64,000 nt of DNA, from NCBI RefSeq assembly GCF_030378205.1, contig NZ_CP127385.1:3884001-3948000 (forward strand), in the 5' to 3' direction. Numbering within the stretch: position 1 is the first letter of the stretch; each line of letters starts with the position of its first letter. Of the stretch, positions 27,103 through 35,617 are shown piece after piece. The position numbers and the translations under genes were made by a program. This DNA is from Bradyrhizobium sp. NP1. Its GTDB lineage: Bacteria > Pseudomonadota > Alphaproteobacteria > Rhizobiales > Xanthobacteraceae. Below the pieces are notes generated by a model. The model searched no databases, had not been told where the DNA came from, and was given only the letters and a program-made list of their open reading frames with translations.

Positions 27103-27948
27103 TCAGGCCCACCGCAGCAGCGGGATTGCAACGGCCGCACAGATCACCGCGGCGAGGCGCAGGCGGGTCAGGGATTCATGCAGCCAGAATACCGCAATCA
27201 GGAGTGCGAACACCGCGCTGGTGTCGCGCAGCGCTGCCGCCGGCGCGATTGGCGCGCGGCTCCAAACCACGAGGATGAGGAGGTAGGACGCAACCGATGC
27301 CGCGGCGACCGGGATCGCCTTCAACCCGTGATGCTGCATCACGTGCCAGGGCCTGATGCCGCGCGATGCCTGCAACGCCAGCATCGCCGCGGCATTCGTC
27401 ACGCAGATCACGAAGCCGTAGGCGAAGGGCGAGCCGGCCGCGCGCACGCCCTTGGCGTCGCACATCACGTAGACCGCCGTCGCTACGCCGGCAACGACGA
27501 TCCACCAGCCTGCCCGCGGCGTGCCGGCCCGGGACGCGCGACCGTCATTGCCAAGGCCGAGCAGGACCAGCGCCAGCGCGATCAATCCGACGCCTCCCAG
27601 CCCGTAAACCGACAGTCTCTCGCCCGAGAGCAATGCGGCGATCGGCACCACGAGCATCACCGACAGCGCGCGGACCACGGGATAGCCGATACCAAAGCCG
27701 AACAGCGCATAAACCCGAAGCAGCGCGGTCACGGCCAGCATGTTCAGCGTGGTTGAAGCGGCGATCCACGGCCACGCCGCAGGCGACGGCAACCCGCTCC
27801 AGACCGTTGCCGGCAGCACCATCACGGCCGCGATCACCATTTGCGCCGTCATGATGCCGTGCGGCTGCCGGTCTACCTTCACCGCCGCATTCCAGCCGGC
27901 ATGCAACGCAGCGCTCAGAAGCGCGGCCGCGACATGCCAGCTCTCCAT
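27103..27948 (-). CDS. EamA (DMT) family transporter
   Basis: 281 residues, about ten hydrophobic helices in two EamA repeats (first half starting HVAAALLSAALHAGWNA, second half WWIVVAGVATAVYVMCDA). DMT permeases move amino acids, metabolites or drugs; the substrate is unknown. AAGGATC precedes the ATG. It is 15 bases downstream of the GNAT gene and probably the last gene of the XRE-GNAT-EamA transcription unit, which is a frequent arrangement for regulated amino-acid export. Confidence 0.9.
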   Translation of the reverse strand: MESWHVAAALLSAALHAGWNAAVKVDRQPHGIMTAQMVIAAVMVLPATVWSGLPSPAAWPWIAASTTLNMLAVTALLRVYALFGFGIGYPVVRALSVMLVVPIAALLSGERLSVYGLGGVGLIALALVLLGLGNDGRASRAGTPRAGWWIVVAGVATAVYVMCDAKGVRAAGSPFAYGFVICVTNAAAMLALQASRGIRPWHVMQHHGLKAIPVAAASVASYLLILVVWSRAPIAPAAALRDTSAVFALLIAVFWLHESLTRLRLAAVICAAVAIPLLRWA

Positions 27949-27963
27949 GGTGCGATCCTTCGC

Positions 27964-28482
27964 TCAGGCGAGCTTGCGGTAGTAGTAGGTGGTCGAGCAG
28001 AAGCCGCCGCCGGGCCACAGCGCGAAGTCCGGGATCTCGCCGACACGACACCAGCCCAGCCGCTGATAGAGCCGCTCGCCTTCGCCGCCCGTCACTGTGT
28101 CGAGCACGAGCAGACTTAAACCGGCCTCGCGCGCGGCGTCTTCCGCGGCGCGCAGCAGCGCCGCGCCAACGCCCTGGTTGCGGAGACGGCGATGCACCAG
28201 CATTTTCGCCAGGTCGCCACGATGGAGCTGGTTCTCGGGCATCTCGAGCGCGACCTGCACCGTGCCGGCAATGCCTCGCGCGTCCTCGGCGACGAGCAGG
28301 ATTCGCGTACCCCGGCGAACATCAGCGGCGACACGGCGCCAGAAGGTGAGGGACTTTTCCGCCGACAGCGGCAGCATGAAACTCACGGACGCGCCGCCCT
28401 CGACGCAATCGATCAAGACCGCGGAAAGCTGCGCGATTTCCGTCTCGGTCGGATCAGCGAGACGCCGAATGCACGCGTTCAT
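27964..28482 (-). CDS. GNAT family N-acetyltransferase
   Basis: 172 residues. The acetyl-CoA binding loop reads LVHRRLRNQGVGAALLRAAEDAA (R-x-x-G-x-G/A form), preceded by the beta-strand GIAGTVQVALEMPENQLHRGDL. The C-terminal part (LLVLDTVTGGEGERLYQRLGW) matches the standard fold and ends with a YYYRKLA tail. GNAT enzymes acetylate amines, and the substrate here is unknown. GAGGG precedes the start, and the gene begins two bases after the regulator gene ends. Confidence 0.9.
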   Translation of the reverse strand: MNACIRRLADPTETEIAQLSAVLIDCVEGGASVSFMLPLSAEKSLTFWRRVAADVRRGTRILLVAEDARGIAGTVQVALEMPENQLHRGDLAKMLVHRRLRNQGVGAALLRAAEDAAREAGLSLLVLDTVTGGEGERLYQRLGWCRVGEIPDFALWPGGGFCSTTYYYRKLA

Positions 28483-28484
28483 GG

Positions 28485-29084
28485 CTATCCCTCGGCGATG
28501 ACGACGGCATAGCGCGCGGACTGGCGTGTCCGGTTGCGGTACCGGGTTGGACGGTCGAGCACGAAGGCGAGACAGTCGCCGGCCACAAGCCGGTGCGTCT
28601 CGGAGCCGACCGTCACCTCGATCGCGCCCGCAAGCACCCAGACCTGGTGATGGATGCGCTTGGGCCGCGTCGTCTCATAGGCAACCTCGGCGCCCGCGGG
28701 AAAGCTGACCTCGACGATCTGAACCGGCGCTCCCGCGGGCGACACGTTGCGTCTGACATAACCGGAGGCCGGATCGCGCCACAGCGGCTGGTCGGCTTTG
28801 CGCGCGACCGGCCCTCCCGGCTCGCCCTGCGGCTCGAACAGGCCGGCGAGCGTGGTGCCGAGCGCGGCTGCAAGCTTCTCCAGCAGCACCGCGGTCGGGC
28901 TGGTCTCGCCGCGCTCGATCAGCGAGATCATCGAACGGCTCACGGCACTCTTTTCGGCAAGCGCTTCGATCGACAAGTCGCGTGCGTCGCGCAGGCTGCG
29001 GATGCGCGCTGCGATGGCGGCATCGATGTCAGGCTTGGGGGGCGTGGCGGGCCTGGTCGCGGCCTTGCCGATGGATTTTCCCAT
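28485..29084 (-). CDS. XRE-family regulator with C-terminal cupin domain
   Basis: 199 residues from MGKSIGKAATRP. The start at 29084 is preferred over 29123 because a TATAAT box and palindrome lie at 29103-29127, which would place the earlier ATG upstream of transcription start. The HTH_3 domain is RIRSLRDARDLSIEALAEK then SAVSRSMISLIERGETSP. A cupin follows (IVEVSFPAGAEVAYETTRP, HHQVWVLAGAIEVTVG, LVAGDCLAFVLDRPTRYRN). This architecture (PuuR/SutR-like) senses small metabolites through the cupin. It heads the operon with the acetyltransferase and the EamA exporter and probably represses it. Confidence 0.92.
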   Translation of the reverse strand: MGKSIGKAATRPATPPKPDIDAAIAARIRSLRDARDLSIEALAEKSAVSRSMISLIERGETSPTAVLLEKLAAALGTTLAGLFEPQGEPGGPVARKADQPLWRDPASGYVRRNVSPAGAPVQIVEVSFPAGAEVAYETTRPKRIHHQVWVLAGAIEVTVGSETHRLVAGDCLAFVLDRPTRYRNRTRQSARYAVVIAEG

Positions 29085-29102
29085 TTGCAATCGTCCGTCC
29101 AA

Positions 29103-29127
29103 TATAATGGAATGTTCCTCCATTATA
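29103..29127 (-). promoter_or_regulatory. Inverted-repeat operator overlapping the -10 box of the XRE-cupin gene
   Basis: TATAATGGA (29103-29111), seven bases (ATGTTCC), then TCCATTATA (29119-29127): a perfect 9-bp inverted repeat. On the minus strand it contains a consensus TATAAT. A dimer bound here would block RNA polymerase, which suggests autorepression by the XRE-cupin protein. A good -35 at the right spacing was not found. Confidence 0.7.
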
Positions 29128-29170
29128 CCGATGGCGTCAACGGGGCAGGCGAGGGTTTGCGCGCACCAGC

Positions 29171-29197
29171 AAAAAAGGGCGCCCGCTCAGGCGCCCT
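29171..29197 (-). terminator. Intrinsic terminator downstream of rimO
   Basis: Stem AGGGCGCC (29176-29183) with GGCGCCCT (29190-29197), loop CGCTCA. On the minus strand a run of six T follows. It is about 110 bases after the rimO stop and upstream of the XRE-cupin promoter, so it separates the two transcription units. Confidence 0.85.
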
Positions 29198-29309
29198 CAA
29201 GCTGTTTCTGTCGTTCTTTCTGCAAGCTGCTGGCACCGCTTGCGCCGCGCCAGCGCGCGTGCGGGCGCACGTGATCGCGTGGATCGATTAAAGTTTGGAA
29301 AGCTTGCTG

Positions 29310-30635
29310 TCAGAAACCGGCGACGCTGCCGTGGAGATCGTATTGGTCCGCGCGCTCGATCTTCGCGGTGACGATCTCGCCGACCTTGAGCGGCCGGCGG
29401 CTCGACAGATAGACCGCACCGTCGATCTCGGGCGCATCCGCCTTGGAGCGGCCCCTCGCCACCGTCGGTCCGACCTCGTCGACGATCACCTGTTGCCGCG
29501 TGCCGACCTTGCGCTTGAGCCTGCGCGCGGAAATCTTCTGCTGGCGCGCCATCAGCGCGTTCCAGCGCTCCTGCTTGACCTCTTCGGGCACGGCGCCTGG
29601 CAGCGCGTTGGCGGCGGCGCCGGCAACCGCTTCATACTTGAAGCAGCCGACGCGATCGATCTCGGCTTCATCGAGCCAATCGAGCAGATAGGCGAAATCG
29701 GAATCGGTCTCGCCGGGGAAGCCGACGATGAAGGTCGAGCGCAGCGCGAGATCGGGGCATTGCTCACGCCAGGCCTTGATGCGCGACAGCGTCTTGTCCT
29801 GCGCCGCGGGGCGCTTCATGGCCTTCAGGACCTCTGGGCTCGCATGCTGGAACGGGATGTCGAGATAGGGCAGCACCTTGCCGTCCGCCATCAGGCCGAT
29901 CACCTCGTCGACATGCGGGTAGGGATAGACATATTGCAAACGTATCCAGGCGCCGAGCTCGCCGAGCTCGCGGGCGAGATCAATGAACTTGGCGCGGACC
30001 TCGCGGCCTTTCCACGGACTCGCCGCATATTTCACGTCGATGCCGTAGGCCGAAGTGTCCTGCGAGATGACGAGCAATTCCTTGACGCCGGCCTTCACCA
30101 GCCGCTCCGCCTCGCGCAGCACATCGTCGGCCGGCCGTGACACCAGGTCGCCGCGCAGCTTCGGGATGATGCAGAAGCTGCAGCGGTTGTTGCAGCCTTC
30201 GGAAATCTTCAAATAGGCATAGTGGCGGGGCGTCAGCTTGATGCCCTGCGGCGGCACCAGATCGATATGCGGGTCGTGCGCCGGCGGCAGCGCGCGGTGC
30301 ACGGCTTCCAGCACGCTCTCATAGGCTTGCGGGCCCGTGATCGAGAGCACGCCCGGATAGGCCTGCTCGATCGCTTCCGGCTCCGCCCCCATGCAGCCGG
30401 TGACGATGACCTTGCCGTTCTCGGCCATCGCAGTGCCAATCGCGCCCAGGGATTCCTGCTTGGCGCTGTCGAGAAAACCGCAGGTGTTGACGATGACGAT
30501 GTCGGCGCCGTCGTGCTTGCGCGCGAGCTCATAGCCCTCGGCACGCAGGCGCGTGATGATGCGCTCGGAATCGACCAGCGCCTTGGGACATCCGAGTGAA
30601 ACGAAACTGACTTTGGGCGCGGCGGCCTGCGACAT
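29310..30635 (-). CDS. rimO: Ribosomal protein S12 methylthiotransferase RimO
   Basis: 441 residues. The N-terminal MTTase domain has cysteines in [27 protein letters not shown] and VTGCMG. The radical SAM domain carries the CxxxCxxC cluster motif in [20 protein letters not shown]-terminal TRAM domain follows ([14 protein letters not shown]). RimO uses two iron-sulfur clusters to methylthiolate an aspartate of ribosomal protein S12. Two palindromic repeats lie immediately upstream of its start. Confidence 0.97.
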   Translation of the reverse strand: MSQAAAPKVSFVSLGCPKALVDSERIITRLRAEGYELARKHDGADIVIVNTCGFLDSAKQESLGAIGTAMAENGKVIVTGCMGAEPEAIEQAYPGVLSITGPQAYESVLEAVHRALPPAHDPHIDLVPPQGIKLTPRHYAYLKISEGCNNRCSFCIIPKLRGDLVSRPADDVLREAERLVKAGVKELLVISQDTSAYGIDVKYAASPWKGREVRAKFIDLARELGELGAWIRLQYVYPYPHVDEVIGLMADGKVLPYLDIPFQHASPEVLKAMKRPAAQDKTLSRIKAWREQCPDLALRSTFIVGFPGETDSDFAYLLDWLDEAEIDRVGCFKYEAVAGAAANALPGAVPEEVKQERWNALMARQQKISARRLKRKVGTRQQVIVDEVGPTVARGRSKADAPEIDGAVYLSSRRPLKVGEIVTAKIERADQYDLHGSVAGF

Positions 30636-30667
30636 GTCCTGCTGTACCTATCGGGAATGGCAAGGAG

Positions 30668-30746
30668 CTAGTGCGGTGAATTTGAAGTTCCTGTCAGTTT
30701 CGCGGCTGGGCTGCCCACAGGAACTTCAAATTCAAGACCGCACTAG
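30668..30746. repeat. CTAG-bounded palindromic repeat, copy 3
   Basis: Left arm CTAGTGCGGT then GAATTTGAAGTTCCTGT. The right arm ends ACAGGAACTTCAAATTC-AAG-ACCGCACTAG. The arms are perfect except for three extra bases (AAG) on the right. It is the first of two copies in tandem in the rimO-nasT divergent region. Confidence 0.85.
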
Positions 30747-30758
30747 AAATCATATTTT

Positions 30759-30834
30759 CTAGTGCTCCTTTGATTCCGAAGTTCGCATCAGAGAGTGCCC
30801 AGGCGGTTTGCGAACTTCGAAATCGGAGCACTAG
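30759..30834. repeat. CTAG-bounded palindromic repeat, copy 4
   Basis: Left arm CTAGTGCTCC, TTT, GATTCCGAAGTTCGCA. Right arm TGCGAACTTCGAAATCGGAGCACTAG. It follows copy 3 after only 12 bases. Together the pair fills most of the 279-base gap between rimO and nasT, leaving about 80 bases for the nasT promoter. Confidence 0.85.
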
Positions 30835-30914
30835 TCTGAATTGCCTAGAATTACAAGGCTTTGAGCTGGGCCTTGTCATGGTATGGATGCGGGGCCGGGT
30901 CAGTTGGATGGTCG

Positions 30915-31505
30915 ATGAGCGCCGAACAGTCGCCCAAAATCGTGATTGTCGACGAAAGCCCGATCCGCGCCGCGATCCTCGAGGAGGGGCTGCGTGAGGC
31001 GGGCTATAGCAGCGTCGTGCGCATCAGCGAGATGCAAAGCCTGTTGTCGCGGATCTACGCCGTAGACCCCGACATCATCGTGATCGACCTGGAGAATCCC
31101 AGCCGCGACGTGCTGGAACAAATGTTCCAGGTCAGCCGTGCGGTACGGCGCCCGATCGCGATGTTCGTCGACCAGAGCGATTCGGCCTCGATCCAGGCCT
31201 CCGTGGACGCCGGCGTGTCCGCCTATATCGTCGACGGCCTGAAGAAGGAGCGCATCAAGCCGATCCTCGATCTCTGCGTCTCCCGCTTCAACGCTTTCGC
31301 CAAGCTGCAGGACGAACTCGACCGCACCAGGACCGCGCTCGAGGATCGCAAGGTGATCGACCGCGCCAAGGGCATCCTGATGAAGATGAAGGGCCTCACC
31401 GAGGACGAGGCCTATGTGCTGCTGCGTTCGACCGCGATGCGCGAGAAGAAGAAGATGAGCGAGATCGCGCAGTCGATCATCACCGCCTCGGAGATGCTGA
31501 AATGA
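30915..31505 (+). CDS. nasT: NasT-type response regulator with ANTAR RNA-binding domain
   Basis: 196 residues from MSAEQSPKIVIVDESPIRAA. A pseudo-receiver domain (residues 8-125, with DPDIIVIDLENPS at the phospho-acceptor position) precedes a helix and the C-terminal ANTAR domain (LEDRKVIDRAKGILMKMKGL, then EDEAYVLLRSTAMREKKKM). In Azotobacter, Paracoccus and Bradyrhizobium, NasT binds leader RNA and allows read-through into nitrate and nitrite genes unless NasS holds it. The next gene is nasS with an ATGA overlap. The matching leader hairpin is found at 32836-32863. Confidence 0.93.
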   Translation: MSAEQSPKIVIVDESPIRAAILEEGLREAGYSSVVRISEMQSLLSRIYAVDPDIIVIDLENPSRDVLEQMFQVSRAVRRPIAMFVDQSDSASIQASVDAGVSAYIVDGLKKERIKPILDLCVSRFNAFAKLQDELDRTRTALEDRKVIDRAKGILMKMKGLTEDEAYVLLRSTAMREKKKMSEIAQSIITASEMLK

Positions 31506-32659
31506 GCATGCCGCTCCGCATCGGGTTCATTCCGCTGGTCGATGCCGCCGCGCTGATCGTCGCGGTCGACAAGGGATTCGCCGCGGAGGAGGGGCTCGAC
31601 GTCACCCTGGTGCGCGAAGTGTCATGGTCCAACGTGCGCGACAAGCTCAATATCGGCCTGTTCGACGCCGCGCATCTCCTGGCGCCGGTCGCGATCGCAT
31701 CCAGCCTCGGGCTCGGCCACGTCAAGGTTCCGATCGTCGCTCCCTTCAACCTCGGCATCAACGGCAATGCGATCACGGTGTCGCCCGCGCTGCACGGCGC
31801 GCTCGTGAACGAGCTCGAGGGCGACCGCTTCGATCCGATGGCCACCGCGCGGGCGCTGGCGCGGGTCGTGGCGCACAGGCGCAAGCGCGGCGCCGAGCCG
31901 CTGACCTTCGGCATGACGTTTCCGTTCTCGACCCACAACTACCAGCTTCGGTTCTGGATGGCTGCGGCCGGGGTCGATCCGGACGAGGATGTCCGTCTCG
32001 TGGTGCTGCCGCCGCCCTACATGGTCGATAGCCTGGCCAGCGGCCATATCGACGCCTTCTGCGTCGGCGCGCCCTGGAACTCGATCGCGGTCGACCGCGG
32101 CATCGGTCACATCCTGCATTTCGTCTCCGACATCCTGGAGCATGCGGTGGAAAAGGTGCTGGCGCTCCGGCAGAGCTGGGCCGAACGCCATCCGGACGTG
32201 GTCGCAAAGCTCGTGCGCGCCGCGCAACGCGCCGGAGATTTCATCGAAAGCCTGGAGAACCGCGCCGAGGCCGCCCGCATCCTGGCGCATCCGGAACGGC
32301 TCGCCGTCGACATGGAGGTGATCCGGCGCACGCTCGATGGCCAGCTCAAGATCTCGCCCGACGGCTCGTTGCGCCAAAGCCGCCGCTATCTCCTGGTGGC
32401 GCGCGAAGGGACAGCGCGGCCCGACCCCGTGCAGGCGGCGTGGCTCTACGCGCAGATGGCGCGCTGGGGGCAGACTGCCGTCAGCCCGGCGGCGCTGAAG
32501 ACGGTGCAGGCGGTGTTTCGCCCCGACCTCTATGACGCCGCGCTCGGCAGGAGCGGGGACGTCGGCGCCCGCGGCCTGGGTGCCTTCGCTGGCCCCGAAT
32601 TCAACCCCGACGATATCGCCGGCTATCTGGCCGCTTTCGACGTGGCGCGCCGCCGGTAA
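31502..32659 (+). CDS. nasS: NasS-type nitrate sensor (NrtA/CmpA-like, cytoplasmic)
   Basis: 385 residues starting MSMPLRIGFIPLVDAAALIV, without a signal peptide, unlike the transport-associated NrtA. The fold is that of ABC nitrate-binding proteins (GINGNAITVSPALHGALV, LPPPYMVDSLASGHIDAFCVG, GAPWNSIAVDRGIG). By analogy with characterised NasS it sequesters NasT and releases it when nitrate or nitrite is bound. Its start overlaps the nasT stop codon, consistent with fixed stoichiometry. It may end the regulator transcript, since a separate sigma54-like promoter lies downstream. Confidence 0.92.
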   Translation: MSMPLRIGFIPLVDAAALIVAVDKGFAAEEGLDVTLVREVSWSNVRDKLNIGLFDAAHLLAPVAIASSLGLGHVKVPIVAPFNLGINGNAITVSPALHGALVNELEGDRFDPMATARALARVVAHRRKRGAEPLTFGMTFPFSTHNYQLRFWMAAAGVDPDEDVRLVVLPPPYMVDSLASGHIDAFCVGAPWNSIAVDRGIGHILHFVSDILEHAVEKVLALRQSWAERHPDVVAKLVRAAQRAGDFIESLENRAEAARILAHPERLAVDMEVIRRTLDGQLKISPDGSLRQSRRYLLVAREGTARPDPVQAAWLYAQMARWGQTAVSPAALKTVQAVFRPDLYDAALGRSGDVGARGLGAFAGPEFNPDDIAGYLAAFDVARRR

Positions 32660-32808
32660 GCGCTCGATTTGATCAAATACTGAGCATTCCGATTCGGCGC
32701 TTATTCTTTGAGCTTCTGCCTTTTAACGGGCATGAACCGCGGTCCACTTAATGCGATGCAAAATATATACCCATTTGTATTAACTAGATAATTTACAAAA
32801 TGCTGCGC

Positions 32809-32824
32809 TGGCACATGATTTGAA
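32809..32824 (+). promoter_or_regulatory. Sigma54-type promoter for the nitrite assimilation operon
   Basis: TGGCAC-ATGAT-TTGAA: the -24 TGGCAC is perfect and spacing to the -12 TTG is correct; the -12 reads TTGA where TTGC is usual. Transcription would start near 32835, immediately before the ANTAR hairpin. No clear NtrC enhancer was recognised in the AT-rich stretch 32660-32800. Confidence 0.65.
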
Positions 32825-32835
32825 TAGCAGGATTT

Positions 32836-32863
32836 GGCCGGCAGCCATGGATGCCTGCTGGCC
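32836..32863 (+). promoter_or_regulatory. ANTAR-type leader RNA hairpin with AUGGAU hexaloop
   Basis: Stem GGCCGGCAG (32836-32844) pairs with CTGCTGGCC (32855-32863), with one G-U pair. A C/C mismatch and a C-G pair close a six-base loop ATGGAT (32847-32852). ANTAR regulators recognise hexaloops with A at position 1 and G at position 4, both met here. The hairpin would be the first structure of a leader of about 150 bases in front of the formate/nitrite channel gene. Confidence 0.75.
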
Positions 32864-32901
32864 CGACCCAAGGTGGATTTCCGCAGCAACGAGGCTGACC
32901 G

Positions 32902-32927
32902 GATCGCCCGCGACGACACGGGTGATC
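32902..32927 (+). promoter_or_regulatory. Second leader hairpin of the nitrite operon
   Basis: GATCGCCCG (32902-32910) pairs with CGGGTGATC (32919-32927) over nine positions with one G-U pair, loop CGACGACA. It could be the second hairpin of the tandem ANTAR motif with a non-canonical loop, or part of the anti-terminator. A third hairpin, CCACGC-GCTG-GCGTGG, lies near 32953-32968 just before the start codon. None has a U-tract, so the terminator itself was not identified. Confidence 0.5.
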
Positions 32928-32982
32928 GCACGCCGCTTATCCCTCGTTCTGACCACGCGCTGGCGTGGCATGGAGCCCCGAC

Positions 32983-33816
32983 ATGGACTACGCGAAACCT
33001 GCCGACGTTGTTGCCGCGATGATCGACGCCGGCGTGAGGAAGCTGGAGCTGGCCCCGCGCGACCTTCTGGTCCGGGGCGCGCTCTCGGGCGCACTCCTGG
33101 GCGCAGCCACCACCCTCGCCTTCACCGGCGCAGTGACGACGGGCCAGCCGCTGGTCGGCGCACTCATCTTTCCGGTCAGCCTGGTGATGATCGTGCTGCT
33201 CGGACTCGAGCTCGTCACCGGCAGCTTCGCGCTGGTGCCGCTGGCGCGTTTCGAGGGTAGAGCGACCTGGAGCGCGGTGCTCGCCAACTGGTCCTGGGTC
33301 TTCCTCGCCAACCTGCTTGGCAGCGTCGCCTTCGGCGTCCTGATCGCGATCGCGCTGACCAACATGGGCAAGACCGACGTGGTCGGCGTCGCCGCCCGCA
33401 TCGTTGCGGTCGCTGAGGCCAAGACCGTCGCCAATGCCGCGCTCGGCAGCGCCGGCATGGTCAGCGTCTTCGTCAAGGGCATCCTGTGCAACTGGCTGGT
33501 CTGCCTCGGCGTCGTGATGGCGATGACCTCGACGTCGACGGTCGGCAAGATCGCCGCGACCTGGCTGCCGATCTTCACCTTTTTCGCGCTCGGCTTCGAG
33601 CATGCCGTGGTCAACATGTTCATCATCCCGACCGGGATGCTGCTCGGCGCCAAGGTCAGCCTCGCCGACTGGTGGGTGTGGAATCAGATTCCGGTCACGC
33701 TCGGCAACCTCGTCGGCGGCTTCGTCTTCACTGGCCTTGCGCTCTATTCGACCTACAAGCCGGCGCGGCAGGCTGTGCCCGCCCCGTCCGCCGCCGTGCA
33801 TGCCGCCGCAGAGTGA
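32983..33816 (+). CDS. Formate/nitrite transporter family channel
   Basis: 278 residues from MDYAKPADVVAAMIDAGVRK. Six transmembrane helices carry FNT signatures (GALSGALLGAATTLAFTGAV, GSFALVPLARFEGR, SVFVKGILCNWLVCLGVVMA and FFALGFEHAVVNMF with the central-pore histidine). As the first gene behind the NasT leader and just upstream of nitrite reductase, it is most likely a nitrite channel (NirC-like). The helix-1 position corresponds to the start of the ORF; an ATG six codons upstream overlaps the leader hairpin. Confidence 0.9.
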   Translation: MDYAKPADVVAAMIDAGVRKLELAPRDLLVRGALSGALLGAATTLAFTGAVTTGQPLVGALIFPVSLVMIVLLGLELVTGSFALVPLARFEGRATWSAVLANWSWVFLANLLGSVAFGVLIAIALTNMGKTDVVGVAARIVAVAEAKTVANAALGSAGMVSVFVKGILCNWLVCLGVVMAMTSTSTVGKIAATWLPIFTFFALGFEHAVVNMFIIPTGMLLGAKVSLADWWVWNQIPVTLGNLVGGFVFTGLALYSTYKPARQAVPAPSAAVHAAAE

Positions 33817-33826
33817 TCGCCCCATC

Positions 33827-35617
33827 ATGAAGCTTGAAACAGCAACGTCGACCGATTTCAGCGACGAGCAGAAGCGCTACCTCGAGGGCTTCATGTCGGG
33901 CCTGCAGGCCAGCCGCAGTGGCCGCGGCCTTGGCGGCGGCAGCGCGAGCAAGCCGGCCGCGGAGCCAAGCGGACCCGACGCTGCGCACATCAAGGCGCAG
34001 GACCGCGTCGTCGCCGCTGGCCGGAAGCTCGCCGACCAGGAGAGGGTCAAACGCGAGGAGCACCCCTTCGATGCCTATCCGCGGCTGAAAGCCCAGGCGC
34101 GCGACAACGCCGCGCCTTCGGCGGCGGACAATTTCCGCTGGCGCTATTTCGGCCTGTTCTATGTCGCGCCCGCGCAGGATTCCTACATGTGCCGGCTGCG
34201 GCTTCCGAACGGCATCCTCAAGCATTGGCAGCTTGCGGGCCTTGCCGATCTGGCCGAACGGCTGGCCGGGCCTTACGCGCACGTCACCACGCGCGCCAAT
34301 CTGCAGCTTCGCGAGGTCGCACCGAAGCACGCCGCCGAGCTGATCGAGGGCATCCAGGATCTCGGCCTCTGTTCGCGCGGCTCCGGCGCCGACAACATCC
34401 GCAACGTCACGGGCACGCCGACGGCGGGCATCGATCCGCAGGAGCTTCTGGATACGCGCCCCTATGCACGCGAGTGGCACTATCACATCCTCAACGACCG
34501 TTCGCTTTACGGCCTGCCCCGCAAGTTCAACGTCGCCTTCGACGGCGCAGGCACCATCGCCGCGCTCGAAGACACCAATGACATCGCGTTTTCCGCGGTC
34601 GAGGTGAGGGACGGCTTCGGCGTCGAGGCCGGCGTGTGGTTCCGGCTCGGCGTCGGCGGCATCACCGGTCACAGGGATTTCGCCAAGGCGACCGGCATCA
34701 TCGTCAGGCCGGACGAGGCGACCATCGTCGCAGACGCCATCGTGCGGGTGTTCATCGACAGAGGCGACCGCACCAACCGCCTGAAGGCGCGCCTGAAATA
34801 CGTGCTGGATGCGATGGGCGTGGACAAGTTCATGGCTGCGGTCGAGGAGAAGCTCGGCCGCAAGCTGGTTCGCGTGCCTGACGAGGCGATCGCCGCGCGG
34901 CCTCCTTGCGACCGCATGGCGCATATCGGCGCGCACCGGCAGAGGCAGGAGGGGCTGAACTGGATCGGCGTCGTGCTGCCCGTGGGTAAGCTCACCTGCG
35001 AGCAGATGCGCGCGCTGGCGAAGATCGCCGCCGATCTCGGTGACGGCGAGATCAGGCTGACCGTGTGGCAGAACCTGCTGATATCAGGGGTGCGCGATCA
35101 GAACGTCGCGCTCGCGGTCGCCGCGATCAAGACGGCAGGACTTTCGACCGAAGCATCATCCATCCGCGCCGGCCTTGTCGCCTGCACGGGCAACACCGGC
35201 TGCAAGTTCGCAGCCGCCAACACCAAGCTGCACGCGGCCCGCATAGCCGACTGGTGCGAAAGCCGCGTCGCGATCGATACCCCGCTGAACATTCATCTCA
35301 CCGGCTGCCACCATTCCTGCGCGCAGCACTACATCAGCGACATCGGGCTGATTGCGGCGAAAGTCGCTGTTGGCGACACCGACGAGACGGTCGAGGGCTA
35401 TCACTTGTTTGCCGGCGGAGGTTTCGGCCCCGATGCCGAGATCGGACAGGAGGTCTATCGCGACCTCAGGGCGGAGGACGCGCCGCTGACGGTGGAGCGG
35501 CTGTTGAAGGCCTATCTCGCGCACCGCGCCTCGCCCGATGAAACGTTCCTTGCTTTCGCGCGCCGCCATGACGGCGAAGCCTTGCGCAGGCTCACCGAGG
35601 CCGAGGTGTCCACATGA
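33827..35617 (+). CDS. nirA: Assimilatory nitrite reductase, siroheme/4Fe-4S (NirA family)
   Basis: 596 residues. An N-terminal helix motif (DFSDEQKRYLEGFMSGLQ) precedes two half-molecule repeats. The 4Fe-4S/siroheme ligands are in ACTGNTGCKFAAANTK and HLTGCHHSCAQHYISD (C-x5-C and C-x3-C). Substrate-binding basic residues appear in TTRANLQLR. The enzyme reduces nitrite to ammonium with six electrons. A sulfite reductase reading is possible from sequence alone, but the NasTS control and nitrite channel support nitrite. The electron donor is probably the next gene product. Confidence 0.92.
   Translation: MKLETATSTDFSDEQKRYLEGFMSGLQASRSGRGLGGGSASKPAAEPSGPDAAHIKAQDRVVAAGRKLADQERVKREEHPFDAYPRLKAQARDNAAPSAADNFRWRYFGLFYVAPAQDSYMCRLRLPNGILKHWQLAGLADLAERLAGPYAHVTTRANLQLREVAPKHAAELIEGIQDLGLCSRGSGADNIRNVTGTPTAGIDPQELLDTRPYAREWHYHILNDRSLYGLPRKFNVAFDGAGTIAALEDTNDIAFSAVEVRDGFGVEAGVWFRLGVGGITGHRDFAKATGIIVRPDEATIVADAIVRVFIDRGDRTNRLKARLKYVLDAMGVDKFMAAVEEKLGRKLVRVPDEAIAARPPCDRMAHIGAHRQRQEGLNWIGVVLPVGKLTCEQMRALAKIAADLGDGEIRLTVWQNLLISGVRDQNVALAVAAIKTAGLSTEASSIRAGLVACTGNTGCKFAAANTKLHAARIADWCESRVAIDTPLNIHLTGCHHSCAQHYISDIGLIAAKVAVGDTDETVEGYHLFAGGGFGPDAEIGQEVYRDLRAEDAPLTVERLLKAYLAHRASPDETFLAFARRHDGEALRRLTEAEVST

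Noticed and set aside
32666..32677. ATTTGATCAAAT palindrome just after nasS as an FNR box
   Set aside because: The half-sites TTGAT and ATCAA overlap with no N4 spacer, so it does not fit the FNR/FixK spacing. It may be chance or a different site.
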